Of a DNA stretch of 52,983 nt, positions 27,576 through 36,978 are shown piece after piece (the first letter of the stretch is position 1; each line of letters starts with the position of its first letter). A program made the position numbers and the translations under genes. A model generated the notes under the pieces. It worked only from the letters and a program-made list of their open reading frames with translations, did not search any database and was not told the origin of the DNA. This stretch comes from an uncultured Clostridia bacterium (GTDB lineage: Bacteria > Bacillota > Clostridia > Christensenellales > Borkfalkiaceae), in contig CANRKX010000005.1 in assembly GCA_947631325.1 (NCBI GenBank), positions 1 to 52,983 of the forward strand, in the 5' to 3' direction.

Positions 27576-28630
27576 ACTTTAAGAAATTCTTTTATTTCCC
27601 TGTCCATTTCGACGGGAACATCTTTGGGGTTATCGAAATAGGTTTTAGTCCAACGAACGGTCAATTTGACCGCATCGGCGACGTGCAATCTCGGCTTCCA
27701 CCCCAAAATCTTTTTGAGTTTGCCGTTATCCAACTTTAAAAAGGCAGCTTCGTGGGGACCGCCGTCGTTTAAATTCACCCATTCAAGTCCGTTGCCCCAT
27801 TCCCTGCAAAACATTGTGACCAACTCGCCCGTATTCACGCAGTCGCAATCGTCGGGTCCCACATTGTAATAACCCGCATATTTTTTATCGGAATACTGTC
27901 TTTCGGCAATTTCGAGATAGACCGCAAGCGGTTCGAGGACGTGCTGATAGGGTCTTGTCGAAAAGGGATTTCTGACGACTATTTTTTCGCCGTGCGCAAC
28001 TGCCCGCACGCAGTCGGGTATAATCCTGTCGTTGGCAAAGTCGCCGCCGCCTATGACGTTGCCCGCGCGCGCAGTCGAAAGGGCGCAATCGCTGCTATTG
28101 AAAAAGCTTTTTATATAGCTGTGCGTCACCAACTCGCTGCACGATTTGGAATTGCTGTATGGATCGTAACCATCCAAAGGCTCGTCCTCGCGAAAGGCGT
28201 GGTTTGGCTCCTCGTCGTTTTGATAGACTTTGTCTGTCGTGACATTCAATAGACTTTTAACGCACCCCGAAAGCCGCGCACATTCAAGCACGTTGACCGT
28301 TCCCATCACATTGGTCTCATAGGTATATCTGGGATTTTTGTAAGAATCCCTGACAATGGGCTGTGCGGCAAGGTGAAATACAATCTCCGGTCTGAACTCG
28401 TCAAAGACCGACATAAGGGTATCATAGTCGCGTATATCGCCTATAACCGAATTGATTTTATCGTCTATCCCCGCAAGCGAATACAGATTGGGATTGGTCG
28501 GAGGTTCGAGGGCATATCCCGTAACAATCGCCCCCGCGCCCGTCAACATTCTGACGAGCCAGCTCCCTTTAAAACCTGTATGTCCCGTGACGAGGACTCT
28601 TTTATTTTTATAAAAATCAAGATTGAGCAT
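27572..28630 (-). CDS. rfbG: CDP-glucose 4,6-dehydratase
   Basis: KRVLVTGHTGFKGSWLVRML; VFHLAAQPIVRDSYKNPRYTYETNVMGTVNVLE; adjacent to cytidylyltransferase. Confidence 0.93.
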   Translation of the reverse strand: MLNLDFYKNKRVLVTGHTGFKGSWLVRMLTGAGAIVTGYALEPPTNPNLYSLAGIDDKINSVIGDIRDYDTLMSVFDEFRPEIVFHLAAQPIVRDSYKNPRYTYETNVMGTVNVLECARLSGCVKSLLNVTTDKVYQNDEEPNHAFREDEPLDGYDPYSNSKSCSELVTHSYIKSFFNSSDCALSTARAGNVIGGGDFANDRIIPDCVRAVAHGEKIVVRNPFSTRPYQHVLEPLAVYLEIAERQYSDKKYAGYYNVGPDDCDCVNTGELVTMFCREWGNGLEWVNLNDGGPHEAAFLKLDNGKLKKILGWKPRLHVADAVKLTVRWTKTYFDNPKDVPVEMDREIKEFLKV

Positions 28631-28631
28631 A

Positions 28632-29414
28632 TCAGTTTTTCCAAACCATCCAGGGCGCCGTGCCCTCGGTTATCATATTGTCAAGCTTGTCCATTTCCTG
28701 TTTGGTATCCATGCATTGCCAAAATCCCGTATGAAGATAACTCATGAGTTGTCCGTCTTTGACGAGCTTCTCCATCGGTTCCTTTTCGAATACCGTCTTG
28801 TCATCCTTGATATAATTGAAAATTTCGGGATTGAGCACCATATATCCCGCATTTATCACTGCTCCGTCCTGATTGCTCTTTTCGCGGAATGAACGGACGG
28901 CACTGTCGCCGCCTATGTCGAGCACGCCCTTTTGCTGCGCAAGTTTGACGGCGGTGAGCGTTGCGATTTTTCCGTGCGATTTGTGAAATTCGACAAGCTT
29001 TGAAATATTTACGTCGCACACGCCGTCGCCGTAGGTCATCATGAAGGGTTCATTGCCTATATATTTGCGCACGCGCTTTATCCTGCCGCCCGTCATAGTG
29101 TACAGTCCCGTATCGACGACCGTGACCTTCCACGGCTCACAATGCTGGTCGTGGATTATCATGTCGTTTTTGCCGCCCGTAAAGTCGAAAGTTATGTCGC
29201 TGTTGTGCAAGAAATAGTCGGCAAACCACTCCTTTATCATGTGCTGGCGATAGCCCGCGCAGATTATAAACTCGTTGAAGCCGTAAAATGAATACTCCTT
29301 CATGATGTGCCACAAAATGGGCTTGCCGCCGATTTCAATCATGGGCTTGGGTTTATATTGTGATTCTTCGGATATGCGAGTCCCGAACCCGCCCGCAAGT
29401 AAAACTACTTTCAT
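28632..29414 (-). CDS. rfbF: Glucose-1-phosphate cytidylyltransferase
   Basis: MKVVLLAGGFGTRISEESQYKPKPMIEIGGKPILWHIMKEYSFYGFNEFIICAGYRQHMIKEWFADY. Confidence 0.95.
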   Translation of the reverse strand: MKVVLLAGGFGTRISEESQYKPKPMIEIGGKPILWHIMKEYSFYGFNEFIICAGYRQHMIKEWFADYFLHNSDITFDFTGGKNDMIIHDQHCEPWKVTVVDTGLYTMTGGRIKRVRKYIGNEPFMMTYGDGVCDVNISKLVEFHKSHGKIATLTAVKLAQQKGVLDIGGDSAVRSFREKSNQDGAVINAGYMVLNPEIFNYIKDDKTVFEKEPMEKLVKDGQLMSYLHTGFWQCMDTKQEMDKLDNMITEGTAPWMVWKN

Positions 29415-30403
29415 GCCGTCTCCCTCTTTTTGAAAAGTCGAAGATAAATTTTATAGACGCCACGCATTACAAATGCAGGAATTAAAAGCGCAAAATAGAT
29501 ATAAGACATATGCGGAACGGTTTTCTTAATATAAAACTTGTATTTACGGAACAATTTATATGTGAGATTCCCCGTTACCCGCATTTTTAATACGCTTTTC
29601 AGTCTGAACAGTCCCGATAAATCGTTGTGTTTCTTTAAAAATTTGCTGTCCATAGCATTATAACATTCAGGCAATAAGCGCATGCTTTCATAATATATAT
29701 AGCAAAAAAACTCAATGGCTTGGCGCGACGCTATCCATCCAACGCTTTTCTTATTGGGATTAAATTCAAAAAACGGCAAAAAGGAAAAATAGCAGGGGCC
29801 GCCCACTTTTTCTAAAGCGCAGAAAACACTGCATATATACATGAACGGAGGCAAGGACTTATATTTTTCCGACATCTTAAATGCCGTTTGAGCTATTTCT
29901 CTGCTGATTATAGATGCCCCATACAAGGTCAGCATCCAAAAATAATCGTTAAAAAATTGCTGCTTGTTTTGGGTAGAACACTGTGCAGCTACTGAGCGTT
30001 GACTATATTTATGTATAGTATTCTCACGTATCCCTATAATTGAATATTTTTCAAAATCAATTGCAAGCAACCACTCTTCAAGCGCATTAAAGTCCATTAC
30101 AATGCCGTCACCCATTAAATACATATAGGGGGTACTCACATTGGAAATTGCTCGCATTGTCTTAACGTCACCGTTAAGTTCGGGGTCATAATGAAAATAG
30201 CGAAAGTTTTCGCCGAGACAGGCTTCATCAAGGATTTTTTTTGTGCTGTCGTCAGAGCTACTGTCATGAATTTCAAAACAGAATAAATTGCCACTATATT
30301 TACTGTAGCAATGCTCAACCAAATAGGAAATGCAAGCCGGACGATTATAAGTCGGCACAACGACCGTTATCTTTCTCTTATTCTCAATTTTATAATCATT
30401 CAT
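29411..30403 (-). CDS. Glycosyltransferase family 2
   Basis: KITVVVPTYNRPACISYLVEHC; HDSSSDDSTK; MYLMGDGIVMD. Confidence 0.82.
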   Translation of the reverse strand: MNDYKIENKRKITVVVPTYNRPACISYLVEHCYSKYSGNLFCFEIHDSSSDDSTKKILDEACLGENFRYFHYDPELNGDVKTMRAISNVSTPYMYLMGDGIVMDFNALEEWLLAIDFEKYSIIGIRENTIHKYSQRSVAAQCSTQNKQQFFNDYFWMLTLYGASIISREIAQTAFKMSEKYKSLPPFMYICSVFCALEKVGGPCYFSFLPFFEFNPNKKSVGWIASRQAIEFFCYIYYESMRLLPECYNAMDSKFLKKHNDLSGLFRLKSVLKMRVTGNLTYKLFRKYKFYIKKTVPHMSYIYFALLIPAFVMRGVYKIYLRLFKKRETA

Positions 30404-31412
30404 AGTTTTTACTCATAAAGCGGAGATATTCGCCCGAAATTATGTGGGCAAGCCAATCTTGATGGGTGAGATTCCATTCGATAGTGGGTCCGATGCCCGT
30501 TTCAAAGGTATATTGGGGACGCCAGCCGAGTTCCGTCATAATTTTCGTGGGATCCATGGCGTATCTCAAATCGTGCCCCGCGCGATCTTTTACAAATGTT
30601 ATCAGGCTTTCGGGCTTGCCGAGTTCTTTCAAAATACGTTTTACGACTTGCAGATTGGTCCTCTCGTTATGCCCGCCGATATTATAGATTTCCCCATCTC
30701 TACCTTTGCGCACAATCAAATCAATGGCAGTGCAATGGTCGTGTACATGCAACCAATCCCGCACATTAGCTCCTTTGCCGTAAACGGGAATGTTTTCATC
30801 GGCAAGAGCTTTTTTAATGACGAGCGGTATGAGTTTTTCGGGGAAATGATAGGGACCGTAGTTATTCGAACAACGGCTTATCGTCACGGGTAAGCCAAAA
30901 GTTCTATGATATGCAAGCACAAGAAGATCCGCCGAAGCTTTCGAGGCACTGTAAGGGCTTGAGGTATGAAGCGGCGTCGTCTCCGTAAAGAAAAGGTCGG
31001 GTCTGTCCAACGGAAGATCGCCGTACACTTCGTCTGTGGATACCTGGTGATAGCGCTTTATTCCGAACTTGCGGCAGGCATCCATCAAGGTCTGCGTACC
31101 GAGAATATTTGTTTCAAGAAAGATGCGGGGATTTTCTATGCTCCTGTCAACATGGCTTTCGGCTGCAAAATTGATTACATAGTCAAAATTCTCCTCTTTA
31201 AACAGAGAAAATACAGCTTCGGCATCGCATATATTTGCATGAACAAACCGAAAATTCGGCTTATCCATGACGGGCTGAAGAGTTTCGAGATTGCCGGCAT
31301 AAGTAAGAGCGTCTATGCAGACAAACCTATCCGAAGGATAGTTATTTACCATATAGTGGCAGAAATTTCCGCCTATGAATCCGGCTCCGCCGGTGATGAG
31401 AAAATTAGACAT
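30396..31412 (-). CDS. rfbB: dTDP-glucose 4,6-dehydratase
   Basis: MSNFLITGGAGFIGGNFCHYM; FAAESHVDRSIENPRIFLETNILGTQTLMDA; YSASKASADLL. Confidence 0.95.
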   Translation of the reverse strand: MSNFLITGGAGFIGGNFCHYMVNNYPSDRFVCIDALTYAGNLETLQPVMDKPNFRFVHANICDAEAVFSLFKEENFDYVINFAAESHVDRSIENPRIFLETNILGTQTLMDACRKFGIKRYHQVSTDEVYGDLPLDRPDLFFTETTPLHTSSPYSASKASADLLVLAYHRTFGLPVTISRCSNNYGPYHFPEKLIPLVIKKALADENIPVYGKGANVRDWLHVHDHCTAIDLIVRKGRDGEIYNIGGHNERTNLQVVKRILKELGKPESLITFVKDRAGHDLRYAMDPTKIMTELGWRPQYTFETGIGPTIEWNLTHQDWLAHIISGEYLRFMSKNYE

Positions 31413-31432
31413 TTTTTAAACTCCGCTAAATT

Positions 31433-32290
31433 TCAAGATTTAACCTTCGCCATAAATCTTTGCAGTGCGTCTTTCCATTCGGGCAATGCATTAAAACCTT
31501 CCTCCGCCAGTTTAGCCTTGTTCATTACGGAATTTTTGGGGCGCTTTGCCTGTTGGGGGACAAGTTTAAGATATTCTTCGGTAGTGACGGAGTGTACCTT
31601 TACATTCTTGCCTGCCAGACGAAAAATCTCACATGCAAATTCATACCAACTGCATACGCCTTCGTTTGTTGCATGGTAGACGCCGTATTTTTCCGTCTCT
31701 ATCATATCGGCAAGCAGTCGCGACAAATCGGGCGTATAGGTAGGCGAGCCAATCTGGTCGCAGACGACATTGAGTTCTGTCTTGCTTTCTGCAAGACGCA
31801 ACATCGTCTTGACGAAATTATTCCCGTTAATTCCGAACACCCATGAAATTCTAACGATGAAGAACCTATCGAGTGCGGCTTTCACCTGCGCCTCCCCTTC
31901 GGCTTTCGTCAAACCGTATACGGAGCGAGGTGATATGGGATCGTCGGGAAAATACTCTCCCTCTTTATTGCCGTCAAAGACATAATCCGTTGAAATATAA
32001 AGAAATTTTGCACCGATAGCCGCGGCAGCTTTTGCAAGATATCCTGTCCCCAAAACATTGACAGCTCGGCAAAGATTTTCCTCACTCTCCGCTTTATCCA
32101 CAGCGGTATATGCAGCGCAATGTATAACCGCCTGAGGTCGTACTTCTTCAAAAAGGGTATAAACGGCTTTTTCATCGGTTATATCCAACTCGTCGCGGTC
32201 TATCCCTATGACTTCATGCCCTCGCCTGTTCAATTCAATGCAGACGTCGGTTCCGAGCTGTCCTTTCGCACCGGTGACTATAATTTTCAT
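31433..32290 (-). CDS. rfbD: dTDP-4-dehydrorhamnose reductase
   Basis: MKIIVTGAKGQLGTDVC; VIHCAAYTAVDKAESEE; STDYVFDG; YGLTKAEGE. Confidence 0.94.
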   Translation of the reverse strand: MKIIVTGAKGQLGTDVCIELNRRGHEVIGIDRDELDITDEKAVYTLFEEVRPQAVIHCAAYTAVDKAESEENLCRAVNVLGTGYLAKAAAAIGAKFLYISTDYVFDGNKEGEYFPDDPISPRSVYGLTKAEGEAQVKAALDRFFIVRISWVFGINGNNFVKTMLRLAESKTELNVVCDQIGSPTYTPDLSRLLADMIETEKYGVYHATNEGVCSWYEFACEIFRLAGKNVKVHSVTTEEYLKLVPQQAKRPKNSVMNKAKLAEEGFNALPEWKDALQRFMAKVKS

Positions 32291-32853
32291 TTCTGTCCTC
32301 TGAATACAAATCGTATGTCGCTGTCTTTAAATAGAGGGGCATTTTTGTCCTTTTCCGACAGGATAGGGTTTTTTATTCCCCAATCAACGCCGAATGCGGG
32401 ATCATCAAACCTTACACTCCTGTCAGACGGCTTGTCATAATAATTATCTACCTTATACTGCACTTCCACGTCGTCGGTAAGAGTTACAAAACCGTGTAAA
32501 AATCCCTGCGGAATGTAGAGCTGACGAAAATTTTCTGCGGTGAGACGAACCTTTATCCACTTCATATATGTGGGTGAGCCCTCTCTCACATCGACAATGA
32601 CGTCGTCAATCTCTCCCCTCGTACAGCGTATCAATTTTGTCTGGCAAAAGGGATCTTTTTGGCAGTGGAGCCCGCGCACAATGCCCTTTTCCGCGCTGTA
32701 GCTTTGATTATCCTGAACGAAGGCGGGGACGTCAAGCCCTCCCTCTCTGAGCTTTTTTTCGCTGAAAGTTTCTGTAAACCAACCTCTGTTGTCGCCGAAG
32801 ACCTGAGGCTCTATTATATACGCCCCCTCAAGCTCAGTCTTTATGATTTTCAT
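32287..32853 (-). CDS. rfbC: dTDP-4-dehydrorhamnose 3,5-epimerase
   Basis: DNRGWFTETFSEKKL; VQDNQSYSAEKGIVRGLHCQ; YIPQGFLHGFVTLTDDVEVQYKVDNYY. Confidence 0.95.
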   Translation of the reverse strand: MKIIKTELEGAYIIEPQVFGDNRGWFTETFSEKKLREGGLDVPAFVQDNQSYSAEKGIVRGLHCQKDPFCQTKLIRCTRGEIDDVIVDVREGSPTYMKWIKVRLTAENFRQLYIPQGFLHGFVTLTDDVEVQYKVDNYYDKPSDRSVRFDDPAFGVDWGIKNPILSEKDKNAPLFKDSDIRFVFRGQK

Positions 32854-33800
32854 GTTTCCCTCCTCATAAAATCAGGGTAGTTTTGTAAAAATTCCTTAAA
32901 TATCTCACGCTTTTTGCGATATTGCCTAAACTTTTTTATGCGCAACATAAGTATACATAAGACCATAAATCTAAGATATGATTGTTTGCGGCGCTTTAAA
33001 AAATTGATTGCTACATTCTCCCCATAACATTTTTTCATATAAATAGCCAAACCTATGCTACTTAAACGAAATCTTCTCTCGCTGAATGAATTTTGCCTTG
33101 AAAAACTTGCCCCCTCAAGATGATAAATATGTGCGTAGGGAACGCAGAAAACTTTAAACGAAGTTTTCTGCTTCATGCGGAAAGTAAACTCACACTCTTC
33201 TGCATACATAAAGATATCTTCATCAAACGCGCCGATCAAATCAATCACATCGCGGCGTATCATCATATCTGCGCCCGTAACATACCCCACTTCCAATGGT
33301 TTATCTGTGTAATTGTATTCTGAGGACAATTGTTTTTTGAACAGCTTTCGGAATACTTTAACGCAGACACTCATATCTTTTTTATCGGTCTTAGGTGAAG
33401 GCAAATCGCGACGGAATGAATGAGCGGGATTGCCGTTAAAATCAAGTATATTACCTCCGCAAATGCCGCAATCCGGCGTTTTCTCCATAAAATCATATAA
33501 ATCTTTTATGAAATTATCCTTTAATAAGATATCCGTATTGAGCCAAAGCACATATTTGCCAAGCGATTTTTTAAGTGCAAGATTGAAGGCTTTTGAAGTG
33601 CCCAAATTCGCACCAGCCTGAATGTAGACTATCCTATCTCCATAGAGTTTATGCAATGACTCACCCGAACCGTCAGGACTGAGATTATCGACGAGGATAA
33701 TTTCATAAGAAATGTCATTGGGTTCCTTGAAAATACTTTCGAGCGCATTTTTTGTAAGCTCAAAAGTATTATAATTGATCATTATAACAGAAACGTCCAT
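32850..33800 (-). CDS. Glycosyltransferase family 2 (rhamnosyltransferase-like)
   Basis: Start MDVSVIMINYNT at 33800; ILVDNLSPDGSGESL; GANLGTSKAFNLALK; WLNTDILL. Confidence 0.85.
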   Translation of the reverse strand: MDVSVIMINYNTFELTKNALESIFKEPNDISYEIILVDNLSPDGSGESLHKLYGDRIVYIQAGANLGTSKAFNLALKKSLGKYVLWLNTDILLKDNFIKDLYDFMEKTPDCGICGGNILDFNGNPAHSFRRDLPSPKTDKKDMSVCVKVFRKLFKKQLSSEYNYTDKPLEVGYVTGADMMIRRDVIDLIGAFDEDIFMYAEECEFTFRMKQKTSFKVFCVPYAHIYHLEGASFSRQNSFSERRFRLSSIGLAIYMKKCYGENVAINFLKRRKQSYLRFMVLCILMLRIKKFRQYRKKREIFKEFLQNYPDFMRRET

Positions 33801-33804
33801 AATT

Positions 33805-34689
33805 TCAGTAAATTGTCCTTCCCTCCAGAACACGCATAAGATGCTGACCGTATGAATTTTTCTGCATAAGTTCAGCCTGTGCCTTTAATTCTTCCTTGGT
33901 AATCCAACCATAGCGATAGGCAATCTCTTCGGGTGCGGATATGGTTACGTCCTGCCTTTGCGACAGTACGCGAACAAACTCTGCTGCCTCGAACAGGCTG
34001 TCCATCGTGCCCGTATCGAGCCAGGCAAAGCCCCTGTCCAATAATTGTACGGTAAGATCGCCGGCTTCGAGATACATTCTGTTAAGATCTGTAATTTCGA
34101 GTTCGCCGCGCTTTGAAGGCTTAATCCTTTTGGCGAAATCGACAACACGGTTATCGTAAAAATACAGCCCCGTTATGCAATAATTGGATTTGGGCTTTTC
34201 GGGTTTTTCTTCCACTGAGATGACATTGCCGTCCTTATCGAATTCAACTATCCCGAAGCGTTGGGGGTCTTTGACTCCGTAACCGAATATCGTAGCTTTC
34301 CCATTAACCGCATTTGACGTTGCTTCTTTTAACATTCTCGAAAATCCGTGACCGTAAAAGATATTATCGCCCAAAACCATTGCGACATTGTCGTTGCCTA
34401 TGAACTTTTCACCTATAATAAACGCCTGCGCAAGCCCCTCAGGACGCTCCTGTACGGCATATGAAAGCCTTATCCCAAACTTTTTTCCGTCACCCAAAAG
34501 TTGTTCGAAACGCGGAGTATCCGCAGGAGTGGAAATAATGAGTATATCCTGAATCCCCGCGAGCATCAACGTGGAAAGAGGGTAATATATCATGGGTTTA
34601 TCATACACGGGCAACAGCTGTTTGCTTGTGACCGTGGTGAGCGGATAAAGCCTTGTGCCGCTTCCGCCCGCCAAAATAATGCCTTTCAT
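33805..34689 (-). CDS. rfbA: Glucose-1-phosphate thymidylyltransferase
   Basis: [46 protein letters not shown]. Confidence 0.96.
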   Translation of the reverse strand: MKGIILAGGSGTRLYPLTTVTSKQLLPVYDKPMIYYPLSTLMLAGIQDILIISTPADTPRFEQLLGDGKKFGIRLSYAVQERPEGLAQAFIIGEKFIGNDNVAMVLGDNIFYGHGFSRMLKEATSNAVNGKATIFGYGVKDPQRFGIVEFDKDGNVISVEEKPEKPKSNYCITGLYFYDNRVVDFAKRIKPSKRGELEITDLNRMYLEAGDLTVQLLDRGFAWLDTGTMDSLFEAAEFVRVLSQRQDVTISAPEEIAYRYGWITKEELKAQAELMQKNSYGQHLMRVLEGRTIY

Positions 34690-34733
34690 TGAAATACTCC
34701 TCGCAATAATATTTGTCTTTTATTTTACACTTT

Positions 34734-36974
34734 TTAAATATTAATAGTCAGTACACTGCATTTGCCGCGGAGGGTGATGAGTTCCTTGCTGAGGGCAAAC
34801 CACGTGTCGCCGAAGCGCGCGGTGTATTTTTTTCTGCCGTCGCTTATCTCCGCCTCGCCGCTTAAGACGACTATCGCCTTGAAACTCGACTCGGTGACGG
34901 GCAGAAGGCACTCGCCGTCGATAAAGTAATTGGTAACGTTGAAGTACTTGCACTGACCTATCAACCTTCTGATAAAATCGGAGTTTATGATTGCCTCGTA
35001 CTGCGGGTTGGCGGTGGGCACGCTCTTTTTCATGTCCAACACGTCGAACGCCTTGTCGAGGTGAAGGTCCCTCGGCAGACCGTTCTTATCCAATCTGCCG
35101 TAGTCGTACAGTCTATATGTTATATTGGAGGACTGCTGAACCTCGCAGATAAGGCAGCCCGCGCCGATTGCGTGCACCGTGCCCGCTTCCAAAAAGTAGG
35201 ACTCGCCCTTATGGACGGGCACCTTATTCAAAACTTCCAAAATAGTGTTGTCGGCTATGCGGCGGCGGAGTTCCTCCTCGGTGACGTCGCGGTTGAAGCC
35301 CACATATATGCAGGCGTCGCCGTCGGCGTCCATTATATACCACATCTCGTTCTTGCCGTACTCGCCCTCCACCCTCAAGGCGTAATCGTCCGCGGGGTGA
35401 ACCTGTATGGAGAGATTGCGCTTGGCGTCGATGAACTTTATCATTAAGGGAAATCTGTCGTAAGTCTGGCTCTTCCAGCCCAACTTATCCTTGCCGACAA
35501 GGGATATATATTCGTTCAAGGTCTTGCCCTTGTACATGCCCGTGGCTATCTTGCACTCGCCGTCGGGATGGGCGGAGAGTTCCCAGCTCTCTGCGATTAT
35601 CTCCATCTTGCCGACGTTTTTGCCGAGCACGTCGCGTATCTTTGTGCCGCCCCAAAGATTATCCTTGAATACGGGGCGGAGTTTGACGAGTCCGTTGGGC
35701 TCCTCGTTTGAAGCCGCGTCCTCCGCGTTGCGCTCCTTTTCTATACATATCAATCCGAGGATATCCTTGCCGTTGTTCTCTATCTGATAGGTCTTATCTC
35801 CCCCTATCGTGAAGCTGCCGTTGAGGTCGACGTCCCTGTCCGTGAACTCCTCGGTGAGCTTTGCGCGCCCCGAGGACACGAAATAGCTCCTTATCGTCGT
35901 GGGCAGACCCGCCGCTTCCACCTTCATTCCGGGGTATATAACAAGTCTGCTTATCCTGCAGCCGCCCGACCGCGCGAGCAGTTCCTCGTTGCCCCAATCC
36001 TCATACTTTTTGGGCGGGGCGTAAAAGTATCTCGCCTTGTCGGAGCCGTGCTTGTCGGCGATGCTCTTTATGTCCGCCCCCAAGGGCTCGTTGGAGACGT
36101 AAATTGCGTCGCGCGTGTTGACGACGATGACGTTTTTCAACCCGTTGACGACGATGAGCTGGTCGTCGACCATGTTGACTATTTCAACTCCCTTGCCGTT
36201 GTTGCAGATGGCGTTGGAGTCGTCTGCCGAGTTGCTTTCGTAATATCTGTAAAATGAGGATATATCAGTTATCCTCGACCATTCGAAGGAAGCCTTGACG
36301 AGCACGCAATTCTCGGTCTTCATTATCTTTCCGAGGCTGACGGGCTTAATTTTCTTCGCCTGCTCCTTGGTTATCTCATAGTTCTCCAAATTGAGATTTT
36401 TGCATCTCTTTATGAATTCCTCGTCGAACGCCGATAAAAGAACGCCCGCCTTTGCCCCGAATATTCCGCAATCCCAATAGCTCGCCTTGCCCCGCTTTGA
36501 GCTGAACACGGGCTTTTTGCCCGCCATGGTGACAAAGTTATAGCCGCCGCTCTTATTGGTGGGCTTGGTGACGACGACGGCTATCTTGTCCTGCGCGACG
36601 GCCTCGCCTATATCGGATACCGTCTGCTTGTAGTCGCCGTCTATGATGCTGTCGGTGGATACTATTAAGAGCTCCTCCCCGGGCTGCGATTTGAGGGCAT
36701 AGGCTATGACGCCCGGCGCAGTCTTTAGGGGCACGTCCTCTAAAATAAAGGTGTATTTGAGACCCTGAAAGTCCTGCAACTGACCCTTGGCTATATTTTC
36801 GTATTTTTTATTGGTTATGACGACAAACTCGTCGCAAAAGGGCATATTGCGCAAAACCGCGTCCTGAAATATGGAACGGCCTTCGCGTATCTCCATAAAT
36901 TGTTTGGGATAATCCCTTCTCGAGAGAGGCCACAACCTCTCGCTGCTGCCGCCGGCAAGAACCAGACACTTCAT
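34734..36974 (-). CDS. Fusion: divergent mannose-1-phosphate guanylyltransferase-like domain + degenerate cupin-like domain + class I mannose-6-phosphate isomerase
   Basis: N-term MKCLVLAGGSSERLWPLSRRDYPKQF; C-term FKDNLWGGTKIRD, IQVHPADDYA, GKNEMWYI, GTVHAIG. Confidence 0.85.
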   Translation of the reverse strand: MKCLVLAGGSSERLWPLSRRDYPKQFMEIREGRSIFQDAVLRNMPFCDEFVVITNKKYENIAKGQLQDFQGLKYTFILEDVPLKTAPGVIAYALKSQPGEELLIVSTDSIIDGDYKQTVSDIGEAVAQDKIAVVVTKPTNKSGGYNFVTMAGKKPVFSSKRGKASYWDCGIFGAKAGVLLSAFDEEFIKRCKNLNLENYEITKEQAKKIKPVSLGKIMKTENCVLVKASFEWSRITDISSFYRYYESNSADDSNAICNNGKGVEIVNMVDDQLIVVNGLKNVIVVNTRDAIYVSNEPLGADIKSIADKHGSDKARYFYAPPKKYEDWGNEELLARSGGCRISRLVIYPGMKVEAAGLPTTIRSYFVSSGRAKLTEEFTDRDVDLNGSFTIGGDKTYQIENNGKDILGLICIEKERNAEDAASNEEPNGLVKLRPVFKDNLWGGTKIRDVLGKNVGKMEIIAESWELSAHPDGECKIATGMYKGKTLNEYISLVGKDKLGWKSQTYDRFPLMIKFIDAKRNLSIQVHPADDYALRVEGEYGKNEMWYIMDADGDACIYVGFNRDVTEEELRRRIADNTILEVLNKVPVHKGESYFLEAGTVHAIGAGCLICEVQQSSNITYRLYDYGRLDKNGLPRDLHLDKAFDVLDMKKSVPTANPQYEAIINSDFIRRLIGQCKYFNVTNYFIDGECLLPVTESSFKAIVVLSGEAEISDGRKKYTARFGDTWFALSKELITLRGKCSVLTINI

Positions 36975-36978
36975 ACTC

